A stretch of DNA of 64,000 bases from Candidatus Flexifilum affinis (GTDB lineage: Bacteria; Chloroflexota; Anaerolineae; Aggregatilineales; Phototrophicaceae): positions 1 to 64,000 of the forward strand of contig JADJPJ010000002.1 of NCBI GenBank assembly GCA_016713325.1, written 5' to 3'. Made by a program: the position numbers and the translations under genes. This document shows, piece after piece, positions 35,420 through 44,613 of the stretch (positions are counted from its first letter, which is position 1; each line of letters opens with the position of its first letter). The notes beneath the pieces were generated by a model. That model searched no databases. It saw only the letters and a program-made list of their open reading frames with translations, and was not told the origin of the DNA.

Positions 35420-35759
35420 TCAGCCTCCAAGAGGGCAGAGCGTTACCTTCGTCATATTGCATTTTATATGAAAATTGGGAACAAGGTTGCAGATCGGTGG
35501 TAGGGGGTAGAGAAATTTTACATTTTTTGTGACGCATATTTTGTAATACTTGGCAACGACGGGATCATTATCGTTGTAGGTTCAATTTCGCTTAGTTCCT
35601 GTTCTTTTCGTGCATTACGTAAGGAAAAAATAAAGCAACAGGCTATTTTCGTCGAGCGTAAATGTATGCAGCTATACGAGTGTTTACACAATTGGTTTTA
35701 GCTGCGGTCCAGTATTGTGCCGGAAGGCAGTGCCGTCTTCACAATGTGAGCGCCGACAC
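35420..35759. promoter_or_regulatory. AT-rich promoter region of the FHA/hybrid-regulator operon
   Basis: This 340-bp gap lies upstream of the FHA gene and downstream of the methyltransferase gene. It is strongly AT-rich against its surroundings. TCATAT at 35452-35457 pairs with ATATGA at 35466-35471 with an 8-bp spacer, just above the start, and includes a TATAAA-like -10 on the minus strand. At the other end, ATTGTG at 35714-35719 pairs with CACAAT at 35740-35745 around a nested GGCAGTGCC, a likely hairpin at the end of the methyltransferase transcript. No gene is visible in the rest. Confidence 0.45.
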
Positions 35760-37118
35760 TCAGACTGCGAGCCCCGCGGACGAGCGCCTATAGCCTTCAG
35801 GGAGAGGAAGCAGGACGAACGACTGGATCAGCGCGACGATCTGCTCTTGATCCGCCGCTTCGAGCCGGCCTTCCAGCAGGCGCTGATACAGATTTTGACT
35901 CACTTCTACGCGCTTCAGGATGAATTCGGCGGACGCGCCGCACTCGTCTCTGAATACCTCGCTCGGCCAGCGCAGCGTGAGCTCAATGGCTGAGCCCCCT
36001 CTGCGCGCCTGATAGATCGGATTGATCTGAAGCCCACCGGCTTGCCACACCCGTTCGATGAGTCCTGCGTAGGAGCGCCACACATCCTCTTTGCCGGCCA
36101 CCAGGCTGACCACCGGGGCGCGCCGCAGCGCCTCGTCGGAAGGTCGCGCGGAGAGATCCAGCGGCTTACCGTCAAACTGGCTCTTCAACACGTCCGCCTC
36201 GACAAACAGGCGCGGATTCAGCGGCTCGAAGCAGCGTCGGTAGTCATCCGGCGAAAGCGGGATGCCGGGGCTGAGATTAGGTACCAGCGCGTTGTGTAAA
36301 TGCGGGAAGAGCCAGAAACCCGTCGGCTCAGTTACCCGCTTCAGATCGCGCCCCAGCGCCACCTTTGAGCGCACGTAGTGCATGCCATCCAAGCACCAGA
36401 CGCCGGCGAACATCCCGTCCGGGAAGGGGAGCGGGTACTCGGTATTGAGGCAGATATAGGTCAGATCTGGCGAGATGTAGCGCCTGGCGAGGTAGAGGTT
36501 GACCAGATCGTGATCGGCGGAGACGACGTCGAGCTGTGGAAACAGGTGCCGGATCATAAATGAGGTATGGCCGACACCACACGCCAGATCGAGCACTGCG
36601 CCCCCGCTCAGAGTGCCGAAGACGGCCAGAAGCGGGATGGAGGCGAGGAAACTGGGGTTGGCATGCCGGTAAAACAGATAATCGGCATAGATGGGTGGGC
36701 GCAGCGCACGCAGTGCATCATAGAAACTCATGGAGGGATCGTCGACGATCCGGCGATGCACGTCCCGTTCTTCCCGGAAGGATCGGCCAATCGAGAACCC
36801 GCGCCGCTCCAACAGCTCCAGGCCGCGCATCACGAGAGAACGCGGCCCAGGCACCGGCGAGGTCGCGTTGAGAGCGTAGGCCAGGGCGCCCATGCGGTCG
36901 CCTGCATCCAGCAAATCCACGATCCGGTTAGCGGTATTGAAGGCCGGCGAGTGCTGCTGAAGGACCAGGATTCCGTCAAGGATTGGATACCGGTAGCATG
37001 CGCAGCGGACGATCCCCCAGTTCAGCGCGTCGTCACCGGCCGAAAGATCGGACTCCAGCACCAGCGGGGCCTCGCAGTACGGGCAGTGCAGCTTGCTTAG
37101 GAAATCGCGTGTCAGCAT
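35760..37118 (-). CDS. SAM-dependent methyltransferase with N-terminal zinc ribbon
   Basis: A 452-residue protein. The N terminus has a Trm112-like zinc ribbon (LHCPYCEAPLVL ... VRCACYRYPILDGILVL). The class I methyltransferase core starts near 165 with motif I GAVLDLACGVGHTSF, followed by VVSADHDL and, later, FAGVWCLDGMHYV. About 150 C-terminal residues have no recognised domain. AAGGA lies 6 bases before ATG 37118. It is the last gene of the minus-strand glycan operon; the acceptor, a sugar or glycolipid, is unknown. Confidence 0.85.
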   Translation of the reverse strand: MLTRDFLSKLHCPYCEAPLVLESDLSAGDDALNWGIVRCACYRYPILDGILVLQQHSPAFNTANRIVDLLDAGDRMGALAYALNATSPVPGPRSLVMRGLELLERRGFSIGRSFREERDVHRRIVDDPSMSFYDALRALRPPIYADYLFYRHANPSFLASIPLLAVFGTLSGGAVLDLACGVGHTSFMIRHLFPQLDVVSADHDLVNLYLARRYISPDLTYICLNTEYPLPFPDGMFAGVWCLDGMHYVRSKVALGRDLKRVTEPTGFWLFPHLHNALVPNLSPGIPLSPDDYRRCFEPLNPRLFVEADVLKSQFDGKPLDLSARPSDEALRRAPVVSLVAGKEDVWRSYAGLIERVWQAGGLQINPIYQARRGGSAIELTLRWPSEVFRDECGASAEFILKRVEVSQNLYQRLLEGRLEAADQEQIVALIQSFVLLPLPEGYRRSSAGLAV

Positions 37119-37130
37119 TCGAATCCTTGC

Positions 37131-37904
37131 TCAGCGCGGCAGCGCCAGGAAATGCCCGACGTGCCAGTCGAGCGTCGTGTACGAGTCTTCCAGGCGTGTC
37201 ACATCGTAGCCGGCCGCGCGCATCAGATTCGAGCACTCTTCGGCTTTTGCTTCAAACGGCGCCGGATTCTCGTCGTCGATCTCGAACAGAACAATCGGGC
37301 GGATGGCGCGCAGCAGGCGAGCCATGCCGGTGATCACGTCCTTTTCCGCGCCTTCGACGTCCACCTTGATGACGGAGGGGGGGGTGGTCACCTTGTTGAT
37401 GAACAGATCGTCGAGCGATGCCAACTCGGCGGAAACCGAGACGGTCGCATCCGGAGGGCGATGGTCGCTGACCAGAGTCGCGCCGCCAGGGTGCTTCGTG
37501 AGCAGAAGCTCCGCCTTGCCCGAGGTCGCGCCGATCGCCTTTTGAATCACCTGGACCTGGTTGAAACGATTGAGATGGGCGTTGTGCCGGATCACCGCGA
37601 CATTTTCCGGCACCGGCTCAAATGCATAGGCGTGGCCGCTTTCCCCGACGAGCCGCGCGCCGATCATCGTGAAGAAGCCGACGTTGGCGCCAACGTCGTA
37701 GAACACATCGCCGGGTTTCAGATACTTGGCCAGCGCCTGCTGCACGGGGAGCTCGTTCAAACCGGCGCGGTAATCACCGCTCGCCCGGTGTGTGTCGAAT
37801 TTCAGTCCGGCGCCGACGCCATCGCGGATCGTGACGACACGACCGCCGAAGATCTTGTTCATAAAGCGGTCGGGAAGAATCCAACCGGCCAGTTGCTCGA
37901 TCAT
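37131..37904 (-). CDS. FkbM-family methyltransferase
   Basis: A protein of about 257 residues with the FkbM motifs FYDVGANVGFFTMIGARLVG (SAM-binding) and VIKVDVEGAEKDVITGM. FkbM enzymes O-methylate sugars or natural products. ATG 37904 with AAAGG upstream is preferred; the GTG at 37922 overlaps the previous gene. It follows that gene's stop codon within 5 bp, so the two are tightly coupled. It is probably an O-methylation step of the exported glycan. Confidence 0.9.
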   Translation of the reverse strand: MIEQLAGWILPDRFMNKIFGGRVVTIRDGVGAGLKFDTHRASGDYRAGLNELPVQQALAKYLKPGDVFYDVGANVGFFTMIGARLVGESGHAYAFEPVPENVAVIRHNAHLNRFNQVQVIQKAIGATSGKAELLLTKHPGGATLVSDHRPPDATVSVSAELASLDDLFINKVTTPPSVIKVDVEGAEKDVITGMARLLRAIRPIVLFEIDDENPAPFEAKAEECSNLMRAAGYDVTRLEDSYTTLDWHVGHFLALPR

Positions 37905-37908
37905 TTTG

Positions 37909-40020
37909 TCAAACCTTTGCACTCAGGTTGATCAACGTAGTGCCCGTGTCGTCGCCCCATTCCCAGTTGACCAGCAGGCCCACCCGGGTGATTGACAGAG
38001 GCGTGAACTTCGGATAGACATCGGTGAGCGCGCGATAGAGCACAGCCTCATCGTTCACCAGCGCCATGTAGTGCAGCCCGTCGAAGACGACGCGCAGGCG
38101 GAAAGACTTGCCCCAGGTCACGTGGCGCGTGAGCATGGTCCACACTGCGTCGTAGACTTCCTCGAAGCCGTTTAAATGGAAGAACGAGGAGATTGAAACG
38201 CCGGGATGGTCATCGTCGAGGTAGATGGCGACGACGATGTAATTGTCGGCATCCTGCCAGAAGACGACGCCGGTACGTCCTCTTTCGCCCTGCCCGCGTT
38301 GAACTCCCGGCGGCACCATCTCAAGTTCGAGATCGGCAAACTGCGCGTTATCCCAGTCAAACGTGAAGGCCGTGCGTCCGGGGTTGGGCTCCTGGACGGT
38401 AGCGCGCACCCGAGCGGTGTCGTTCCCGAGGAGGTCGATGTACCCGCGTCCGACTGTGCGTTCCCAGACTTTGCCGCCCGTGGTCGTTTCTTTGCCCTCC
38501 AGCGACCGGGCCGGGCCGGCGAACGACTCGCTGACCACGACCTTCTGCCCCAGGCGATACCAGGGCGCGCCCAGATCCAGGCTGGGATGCATGGGGACAG
38601 TGCGCGGGTGGGCTTCAAAGTGATGCAGGTGCGCACCGCTGCCTTCCGCCCACAGTCCGACGCCGTGGGCGTTTGCCAACCGAGCGTCGTCGAAGCGCTT
38701 CCCGAAGAGGAGGACGCCGTCGAGGGTGGCGGCGATCGTTCGACCGTCGTCGAGGACTTGCAGGGAGTGTTTTGCGCTGACCTGCGGGTCAACCTGACCC
38801 GAGGCGACAAGGTCGAGGCGGCCGTCGCGGACGATGGCTAGATGGCAGCCCTGGTCGTCCAGCCAAAGGCGCCAGTGATCCTGCGTGCTCTCCGCGCGCC
38901 AGATCAGGCCCGCGCGTCCACCAGGAGAGCCTTCCAGCACCGTGTGGATCAGTCCTGAGGGTGTGTCCGGCGTCAGAACGGCGACGGATTCCGCACCTGT
39001 GCCCGCGACGGCGCCGGCTTTCGTACGCAGGAATGCGCTGTCATCCCCCGTCCAGCGCCCGCCGATTTCAGCTTCGGAGCCTTGCACATTCCCCCCACCA
39101 AGTAAGGAGTCGGCCGCGTGCGCCGTGCCATACCACTGAGCCAGTTCCGGGATCGCGGCTACGGACACGCCGTAGACGCGCGTGTCGTTGCGGAAGCCTA
39201 TCTGCCCGATCACGCTCTGATGAACGCCGGCGTAGACCTGTGGATCGTCCCGGAAGGGTTCAATGGCGAGCGGTCGCAGGCCGGGATACACGGACATGCC
39301 GTTGGCATCCTGAACCGAGGCCGCATAGTAAGCCGCACCACGTTCGCGCAGAATCACGATGTAATAGATCTGGATGTTCTGGACGCCGTGTACGGCCGGC
39401 AGCGGGGATGCGCCGCCGATCGCCCAGAGTTCTCCATTGTTCGCGCCCAGCGCGTGCATGACGAAACCGCTGCCTGCGGGCATCGAGGGGCCGGGGGCGA
39501 CTTCGGGAAACCAGCCGACGGCGAGATTCTCGTCCAAAATCCGCGGATTCAGCGTGTTCTGACGAAGGGCACGCCACCAACGCACCCGGCGCACAAAACG
39601 GCTGGGGTGATCGGTGGTGATCCAGCGCGCCATCCGCTTAAGGATGATGCTCTTTTCGTTCCAGGGTGCGCTGCCCAGCGACCAGCGAAACAGGCGGCGC
39701 CGAAGCGTATCCGCAAAGTCATCGAGTTGGGAGGTGTTATGCGCGTTGACCATGAACACGCTGAGGGCGAGGCCGTTCTGACGCTCGTAGGGACCATAGG
39801 CAATCCCTGCCCGCCCCCAACCTGCATTCAGCAGCGGCTGGATTCTCAGCGCGTGGTTATCGATGCCGATGATGCCCTCCGCATCGACGCCCTGTCGGAC
39901 GGGCTGCCCTGGCGCCTGGCTGCCGATAACCTTGCCGGGGGCGCGGTCCTGATCGAAAGTGTCTCGCAGGAGAAGTACGGCTTCGGTCTGCGTGGTCTGC
40001 GTGGTCTGCGGATGAATCAT
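37909..40020 (-). CDS. Large unknown protein with repeated concanavalin A-like modules
   Basis: A protein of about 703 residues that I cannot assign to a family. At least three stretches look like LamG/concanavalin A-type beta-sandwich modules: VLLLRDTFDQDRAPG (from 16), LLGGGNVQGSEAEIGGRW with AESTQDHWRLWLDDQGCHLAIVRDGRLDLV, and VVSESFAGPARSLEGKETTTGGKVWER with FWQDADNYIVVAIYLDDDHPGV. The N terminus holds a QTTQTTQT tract coded by three 9-bp repeats. No signal peptide or membrane segment is seen. ATG 40020 overlaps the PIG-L stop codon by 3 bases. The modules suggest carbohydrate contact or glycan processing. Confidence 0.7.
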   Translation of the reverse strand: MIHPQTTQTTQTEAVLLLRDTFDQDRAPGKVIGSQAPGQPVRQGVDAEGIIGIDNHALRIQPLLNAGWGRAGIAYGPYERQNGLALSVFMVNAHNTSQLDDFADTLRRRLFRWSLGSAPWNEKSIILKRMARWITTDHPSRFVRRVRWWRALRQNTLNPRILDENLAVGWFPEVAPGPSMPAGSGFVMHALGANNGELWAIGGASPLPAVHGVQNIQIYYIVILRERGAAYYAASVQDANGMSVYPGLRPLAIEPFRDDPQVYAGVHQSVIGQIGFRNDTRVYGVSVAAIPELAQWYGTAHAADSLLGGGNVQGSEAEIGGRWTGDDSAFLRTKAGAVAGTGAESVAVLTPDTPSGLIHTVLEGSPGGRAGLIWRAESTQDHWRLWLDDQGCHLAIVRDGRLDLVASGQVDPQVSAKHSLQVLDDGRTIAATLDGVLLFGKRFDDARLANAHGVGLWAEGSGAHLHHFEAHPRTVPMHPSLDLGAPWYRLGQKVVVSESFAGPARSLEGKETTTGGKVWERTVGRGYIDLLGNDTARVRATVQEPNPGRTAFTFDWDNAQFADLELEMVPPGVQRGQGERGRTGVVFWQDADNYIVVAIYLDDDHPGVSISSFFHLNGFEEVYDAVWTMLTRHVTWGKSFRLRVVFDGLHYMALVNDEAVLYRALTDVYPKFTPLSITRVGLLVNWEWGDDTGTTLINLSAKV

Positions 40021-40847
40021 GCACTTCGCCTCACTGCTCGAAAGAACTCCCTCTGGCCGAAGAAGCAGGCCAGGAATTGTCCGTTGGAAACGTCGCCGAG
40101 GGTTGGCCACCCGGCATTCTCGATGAGCGGCGTCATCTGTGAGCGATGCGCCTCCAGCGCCCGCCGCTTCTGGACCAGTACGTCACCGACGTTGACTGCA
40201 CAGCGAAAATCGCCAGCCAGTCGCAACCCGAACGCTGTGCCGAGTGAGTTGCGCAGGATGATCAGACGCGTCTTCCAGCCATCCGCTGAGGGATCAATCC
40301 AGGGCAGACTGTACCAGCACCAGATAGGATACTCAAAAACGCTCATGGGGGACGATGAGTCGGCCAGGGCCCTATGGACGATATGCGTCGTCATCCGGTG
40401 ATCCGCCGACCAGAGCAGCGGCTCTCCTGCATACGGGAGATAGACTTCTTCCGGTTGGTGTTCCGCCAGGATAGACCGAACACGCGCGATGGCAGTCTCG
40501 ACATGGTCTCCCAGGCGCTTCTCGGGAAAGCTGAGCGGAATGATGTCCTCCGATTCCAGCCCGAGCGCACGGCCTGCCGCGTAACCTTCGTCCGTCCGAA
40601 TCGCGCTGAGCTTCTCAGCCGGCATCAGATGCGGATGCGACTGGCTGCCGTCGGTCATGAAGACGATTTTCACCGCCGCCCCGGCGCGCTTCTTCCGGAT
40701 GATCAGGCCGCCGCAGCCCAGCGTTTCGTCGTCAAAGTGCGGCGAGAACACAATGGCCGAGCGCGCGAGTTCACCTGCCGGGTAATCCTGGGCGCCGGTT
40801 GTCATTCGAGCGAGAAGAGAGTCTCGCAGCCATGTGCGTAGCGTCAT
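40017..40847 (-). CDS. PIG-L/LmbE-family deacetylase
   Basis: A 276-residue protein with the zinc-binding and catalytic motif SPHFDDETLGCGG (PHxDD) and the later zinc His in SADHRMTTH. PIG-L enzymes remove acetyl groups from N-acetylglucosamine-linked lipids and thiols, and several act in polysaccharide or antibiotic pathways. It overlaps both neighbours through ATGA codons (glycosyltransferase stop at 40844-40846, and 40017-40020 downstream). It probably deacetylates an amino sugar of the exported glycan. Confidence 0.9.
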   Translation of the reverse strand: MTLRTWLRDSLLARMTTGAQDYPAGELARSAIVFSPHFDDETLGCGGLIIRKKRAGAAVKIVFMTDGSQSHPHLMPAEKLSAIRTDEGYAAGRALGLESEDIIPLSFPEKRLGDHVETAIARVRSILAEHQPEEVYLPYAGEPLLWSADHRMTTHIVHRALADSSSPMSVFEYPIWCWYSLPWIDPSADGWKTRLIILRNSLGTAFGLRLAGDFRCAVNVGDVLVQKRRALEAHRSQMTPLIENAGWPTLGDVSNGQFLACFFGQREFFRAVRRSA

Positions 40848-42157
40848 GGGTGACCCGGCTGCGCGACCAAGCGGTCGAATTCCGTAACCAACTGCTGCCC
40901 GATGTGATCCCAGGTGAAGTGGGTCAGGATGTGCTGACGTCCACGCTGGCCGAACGCTGCCCTGCGGGTGTCGTCGCTGAGCATGTCGACGAGGGCATCG
41001 GCAAGCTGGTCTGCTCGATCGATCTCGAACAGCAGCCCGGTTTCGCCATGGATGACCATATCGGGGATGCCGCCGACGCGCGCCGCGACGACCGGGGCGC
41101 CACAGGCCATGGCTTCGCCAATCGGGAGTGGGAAGGCCTCGGAAAGCGACGAGTTGATATAGATATCCGCATTCCGGTAGTAATCGGCCAGTGCTTCGTG
41201 CCGCACCGTTCCATGAAAGATGATGCTGCTCTTCAGCTCCGGCGGGATCATCGCCTGGAGTTCGTCGTAGTAGCGGTCCTGCTTGCCGTCTTCCCCGTAG
41301 TACTTCATGAGATCGGCCACGCGCGGATCGCGATCCAGCTTGATCAGAAACTCTGGCGGGGCAGAGCCCAGCGGCCCGGCAATATCGAGGACGACATTGT
41401 CGATGCGCTGGCGCACCTTCTTGAAGGCTTCGATGGCGACATGCACGCCTTTTTCCGGCGAGACCCGACCGACGAACAGGATCCGTCGGGGCGCATCGGG
41501 CGTTCGGGAGAGAGGCGCCTTGCCGGCGCTTCCTGCCTGGTTGAAATCCTTCAGATTAACCCCGTTGGACACCTTGACGAAACGGTTGGCCAGCTCAGGA
41601 AACCGGTGCGTGGCGTTTTCCACGACGTGCGTGGCGCAGCCCACAACCAGGTCGGTTTGTTCCAGGGCAGGGCGGACGAGGTCGGCGTCGATCTGACCCA
41701 GCCAGTCGCAGTTCATGTTGAGCACGATCTTGCTGTGCGGATTCTGCGCGCGAATTATCGGAATGAACTGAAAGAAGTTCATGACGTAGATCAGGTCGAA
41801 CTGCTGCTGACGAAGATCGCTGGCGAGCCGGCGCGCATAGAACCAGTAGTAGTAGGGCGTCGCGAAGAAGGGCCGGTGCCGATTGCCCCGCGCGGAGAGG
41901 CGCTCGTAGGCGACTTTGAACGGTAGGGACAGTCGATTCTCGATGCTGCTGCCAGGAATCGCTCGATAGCTGAACCGATCATCCTGCTCGATCACGGTGT
42001 GCAGCGTGTACTTGTCCGCCGCGGAATAGAACGTAACGCTGTGCGTTTTGGGAATGCGCAGAGCGGCCTCGCGCGCGAGGATGCCGATTGAGGTCGTCAG
42101 CGAACCCTGACTGGGCAGCATACGATCCCACGGCTGACACACAATAGCGATCTTCAT
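40844..42157 (-). CDS. Glycosyltransferase family 4
   Basis: A 437-residue GT-B glycosyltransferase. The N-terminal domain ends near LANRFVKVSNGVNLKDF; the C-terminal domain has FVGRVSPEKGVHVAIEAF and the EX7E segment EAFPLPIGEAMACGAPVV followed by ARVGGIPDMV. ATG 42157, with AAGGTGAG upstream, starts the canonical MKIAIVCQPW; the longer frame to 42736 has no support. It transfers an activated sugar onto the lipid-linked repeat unit at the cytoplasmic membrane face. Confidence 0.92.
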   Translation of the reverse strand: MKIAIVCQPWDRMLPSQGSLTTSIGILAREAALRIPKTHSVTFYSAADKYTLHTVIEQDDRFSYRAIPGSSIENRLSLPFKVAYERLSARGNRHRPFFATPYYYWFYARRLASDLRQQQFDLIYVMNFFQFIPIIRAQNPHSKIVLNMNCDWLGQIDADLVRPALEQTDLVVGCATHVVENATHRFPELANRFVKVSNGVNLKDFNQAGSAGKAPLSRTPDAPRRILFVGRVSPEKGVHVAIEAFKKVRQRIDNVVLDIAGPLGSAPPEFLIKLDRDPRVADLMKYYGEDGKQDRYYDELQAMIPPELKSSIIFHGTVRHEALADYYRNADIYINSSLSEAFPLPIGEAMACGAPVVAARVGGIPDMVIHGETGLLFEIDRADQLADALVDMLSDDTRRAAFGQRGRQHILTHFTWDHIGQQLVTEFDRLVAQPGHP

Positions 42158-42192
42158 TGAAAAACTCACCTTGGTGGGAGAACCTGGTCCGA

Positions 42193-43392
42193 TCAGACGA
42201 CAAGGATCTCGGCGTTGGGCGCAGAGTCCCTGAGCATTTGCCGAATTTCGGACTCGTACAGCCGGTTCATCACGAGAACGACATCCGGCCGGTGTTCCTG
42301 CAGCGACTCGACAGAGACGATCTGATGCCCGGTGCCGGCGGTGAACATCCCCTGCTTGCGCGGGTTGATGTCGACCACCTGGGCAATGCTGTTCTTGGCT
42401 GGATTGGCATTCAGAAAGGTTACGCCTTTCGAGCCGGCGCCCCACAGGACGACGCGCTGATCCTGCTCTTCCAGTTCTTCGAGCATGTACGTCCAGTAGG
42501 TGAGCTTTTCTCGGTAGCGCTGGCTGAAATCGATGGTCAGCTGTTCGAGATGGCGAATCGTCCAGTCGCTGGAAGGCGCGTGCCCGTTGTGGTTTTGCGG
42601 CAGCGTAGCCTCCAGGCTGATAAACTGCCCGCCATAGGCCTCCTCCTGGCGCAGAATTTCGAAGCCGCTGTCTGCAAACAGGCGGATCAGCGAATTCGGC
42701 GTGAAGTAGCCACAGTGCTCGTAGATTATGTCCCACACGCTCAGATCGCGCAGGCTGAACAGGGCGTTGGGTACTTCAAAGTAAACGACACTGCTGTCGC
42801 CTGCCAGCATCGATCGCCGGATGTCCGCCAGGAAGGCACGTGGTTCCTGGATATGTTCCAGGACGTGGCGGCAGCAGATCAGGTCGGCCTGATATTCGCT
42901 GTACTTCTCTGAGTAAAAATCCTGAACGAAGGTAATTTCCTGCTGCTGTTCGTCCTCTGGTGTCGGGACGTAGCTGGGATCGAAACCATAGCAGCGGTTG
43001 CTGCCGTTCCGGGCCATCAACCGGAGGAAGTCGCCCTTGCCGCAGCCGACGTCGACGATCACCTTGTTTTGCAGAGTGTAACGGTGGGTCAGCCCTTCGG
43101 CGAGTTCGTCGGCGAACTCCTGGAAGCGTGGCGAGAAGTGCAGTGAGTTCTCGTACTGCTGGGTGTACGCCATCAGCTCCGGGTCGAATGCGATGTTGAA
43201 GATGTGGCCGCATGTGTGGCAGAACGCGAGCCTGATGTTGCCACGCGGCACCGTAAGCGCCTGTTCTCGCGTGGGCAGCAAGACGTTGCAGTGTGTCGGC
43301 ACGCCGGGCAGATCAAAAAATGTATTCAACTCGCAGTTGCCACATACTGGACACGAGGTCCGTTCGGAATTGCTCATAGTATTCTCGCCCAT
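42193..43392 (-). CDS. Sugar C-methyltransferase-type protein (three-domain, first of tandem set by position)
   Basis: A 399-residue protein with an N-terminal zinc ribbon (CPVCGNC ... FCHTCGHIFN), a SAM-binding core (VIVDVGCGKGDFLRL), and a C-terminal Rossmann-like domain (VVLWGAGSKGVTFL, VVDINPRKQG). This is the layout of NovU/TylC3-type sugar C-methyltransferases. IIYEHCGYFT holds the Tyr-x-x-His pair implicated in base catalysis in that family. It is one of three adjacent paralogues in the cluster. Confidence 0.85.
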   Translation of the reverse strand: MGENTMSNSERTSCPVCGNCELNTFFDLPGVPTHCNVLLPTREQALTVPRGNIRLAFCHTCGHIFNIAFDPELMAYTQQYENSLHFSPRFQEFADELAEGLTHRYTLQNKVIVDVGCGKGDFLRLMARNGSNRCYGFDPSYVPTPEDEQQQEITFVQDFYSEKYSEYQADLICCRHVLEHIQEPRAFLADIRRSMLAGDSSVVYFEVPNALFSLRDLSVWDIIYEHCGYFTPNSLIRLFADSGFEILRQEEAYGGQFISLEATLPQNHNGHAPSSDWTIRHLEQLTIDFSQRYREKLTYWTYMLEELEEQDQRVVLWGAGSKGVTFLNANPAKNSIAQVVDINPRKQGMFTAGTGHQIVSVESLQEHRPDVVLVMNRLYESEIRQMLRDSAPNAEILVV

Positions 43393-43399
43393 CGCACGA

Positions 43400-44578
43400 C
43401 TACAAGGACAGCATTGAGGTTTTAATATTCATTTCCTCGAGCATTGCGCCGATCTCCCGACAGTAAATCGGGTTCATCACAATCACCGTGTCGGGTTGAA
43501 GTGCCTTCAGAAACTCCGGCTGCACAATCTCCTGACCGGTTGTTGCCATGAACTTGCCCATCTTTTTGGGATTGATATCGACGACATGCTGTATCTGGTG
43601 ATGAAGCCCCAGTGTTGTCAGAAAGGCCACCCCCTTCGAGCCGCCACCCCACAGCACAACCTGCTTGCCTTCCGCAGCCAGTCCTTCGATCTTGTCCTTC
43701 CACTGATTGCGGAGGTTTTCGACCTCAGTGACGAAATGCATGACCAGCGCACGTGTTTGCGCGTGTGCTTCCGGAGGGAGCACGGGCCCCGCTTCAGACA
43801 CCGCCGGCCGGGCCTCGACAACCAGATACTGGTCGTCGTAGACCGTGTAGGTGCGCTCCACCACGAAACCGCTTCGTTCGAACAGGTAGGTCAGTGACGA
43901 AGCCGTGAAATAGGAGCAGTGTTCGTAGTAAACATCCCAGAAGGCGGTATCGCGCAGGACATACTCAGCATTTGGGACCTGAAAGAACACAACGCAATCA
44001 GGATTATCGGCGATGGACTGGCGTACGTTGGACATGAACTCGAACGTGTTCGAGATGTGCTCAAGGGTCATCTTGCAGCAGATGAAATCGCCACGGTAAG
44101 CGCGGTATTTCTCCGAGTAGAGATCGGCGACGAACTGCACCCGGTCCCGGGCCTCGCTGGCAATCGGTTCGCCGCGATAGGCCGGGTCGAAACCGATCCC
44201 GCTATTGCCGCCCAGCTCGCATAATTCGAGCAGGAACTCGCCCTGACCACACCCGATCTCGATGATCGACTTGCCGTGAAGGTCATGCCGGGCGATCAGA
44301 TCCAGAGCCATCGACCGCGCGAAGGCGCTGAAGGTGGGTGAGTAGGATTGGGTGGCCTCGTAACGTCCGGCATATTCCTGAAGATGGCCGTCAAACGTGA
44401 CGTTGCTGATGAAACCGCAGTGGTCGCACAACCCCAGATGGATCTGCCCGGAGGGGTAGTGCAGGGCCTCCTCGCGCGTGTCCAGCAGCAGCACGCTGTG
44501 AACTGGCGCGCGTTCGACCCTGTAAAAGACCTCCATTCCGGCAGATCCACAATTTGGGCAGGCGAAACTCGACGGCAT
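43400..44578 (-). CDS. Sugar C-methyltransferase-type protein (second paralogue)
   Basis: A 392-residue protein with CPNCGSAG ... CDHCGFIS (zinc ribbon), SIIEIGCGQGEFLLEL (SAM site), the catalytic-site-like VYYEHCSYFTASSL and a C-terminal VVLWGGGSKGVAFL, VVDINPKKMG. It shares this architecture with the genes on both sides and is closer to the 42193 protein than to the 44608 one in those segments. AAGGA precedes ATG 44578. Two AAACCCTAAAC repeats lie just upstream of its start. Confidence 0.85.
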   Translation of the reverse strand: MPSSFACPNCGSAGMEVFYRVERAPVHSVLLLDTREEALHYPSGQIHLGLCDHCGFISNVTFDGHLQEYAGRYEATQSYSPTFSAFARSMALDLIARHDLHGKSIIEIGCGQGEFLLELCELGGNSGIGFDPAYRGEPIASEARDRVQFVADLYSEKYRAYRGDFICCKMTLEHISNTFEFMSNVRQSIADNPDCVVFFQVPNAEYVLRDTAFWDVYYEHCSYFTASSLTYLFERSGFVVERTYTVYDDQYLVVEARPAVSEAGPVLPPEAHAQTRALVMHFVTEVENLRNQWKDKIEGLAAEGKQVVLWGGGSKGVAFLTTLGLHHQIQHVVDINPKKMGKFMATTGQEIVQPEFLKALQPDTVIVMNPIYCREIGAMLEEMNIKTSMLSL

Positions 44579-44591
44579 CGATAGTCCTTGA

Positions 44592-44613
44592 AAACCCTAA
44601 ACAAACCCTAAAC
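44592..44613. promoter_or_regulatory. Tandem AAACCCTAAAC 11-mers upstream of a methyltransferase gene
   Basis: AAACCCTAAAC occurs at 44592-44602 and again, with no gap, at 44603-44613. The second copy overlaps the TAG stop (44608-44610) of the upstream gene. A tandem 11-bp repeat puts both copies on the same face of the helix, as OmpR-type regulators often need. The same 11-mer occurs at 52675-52685. Confidence 0.5.
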
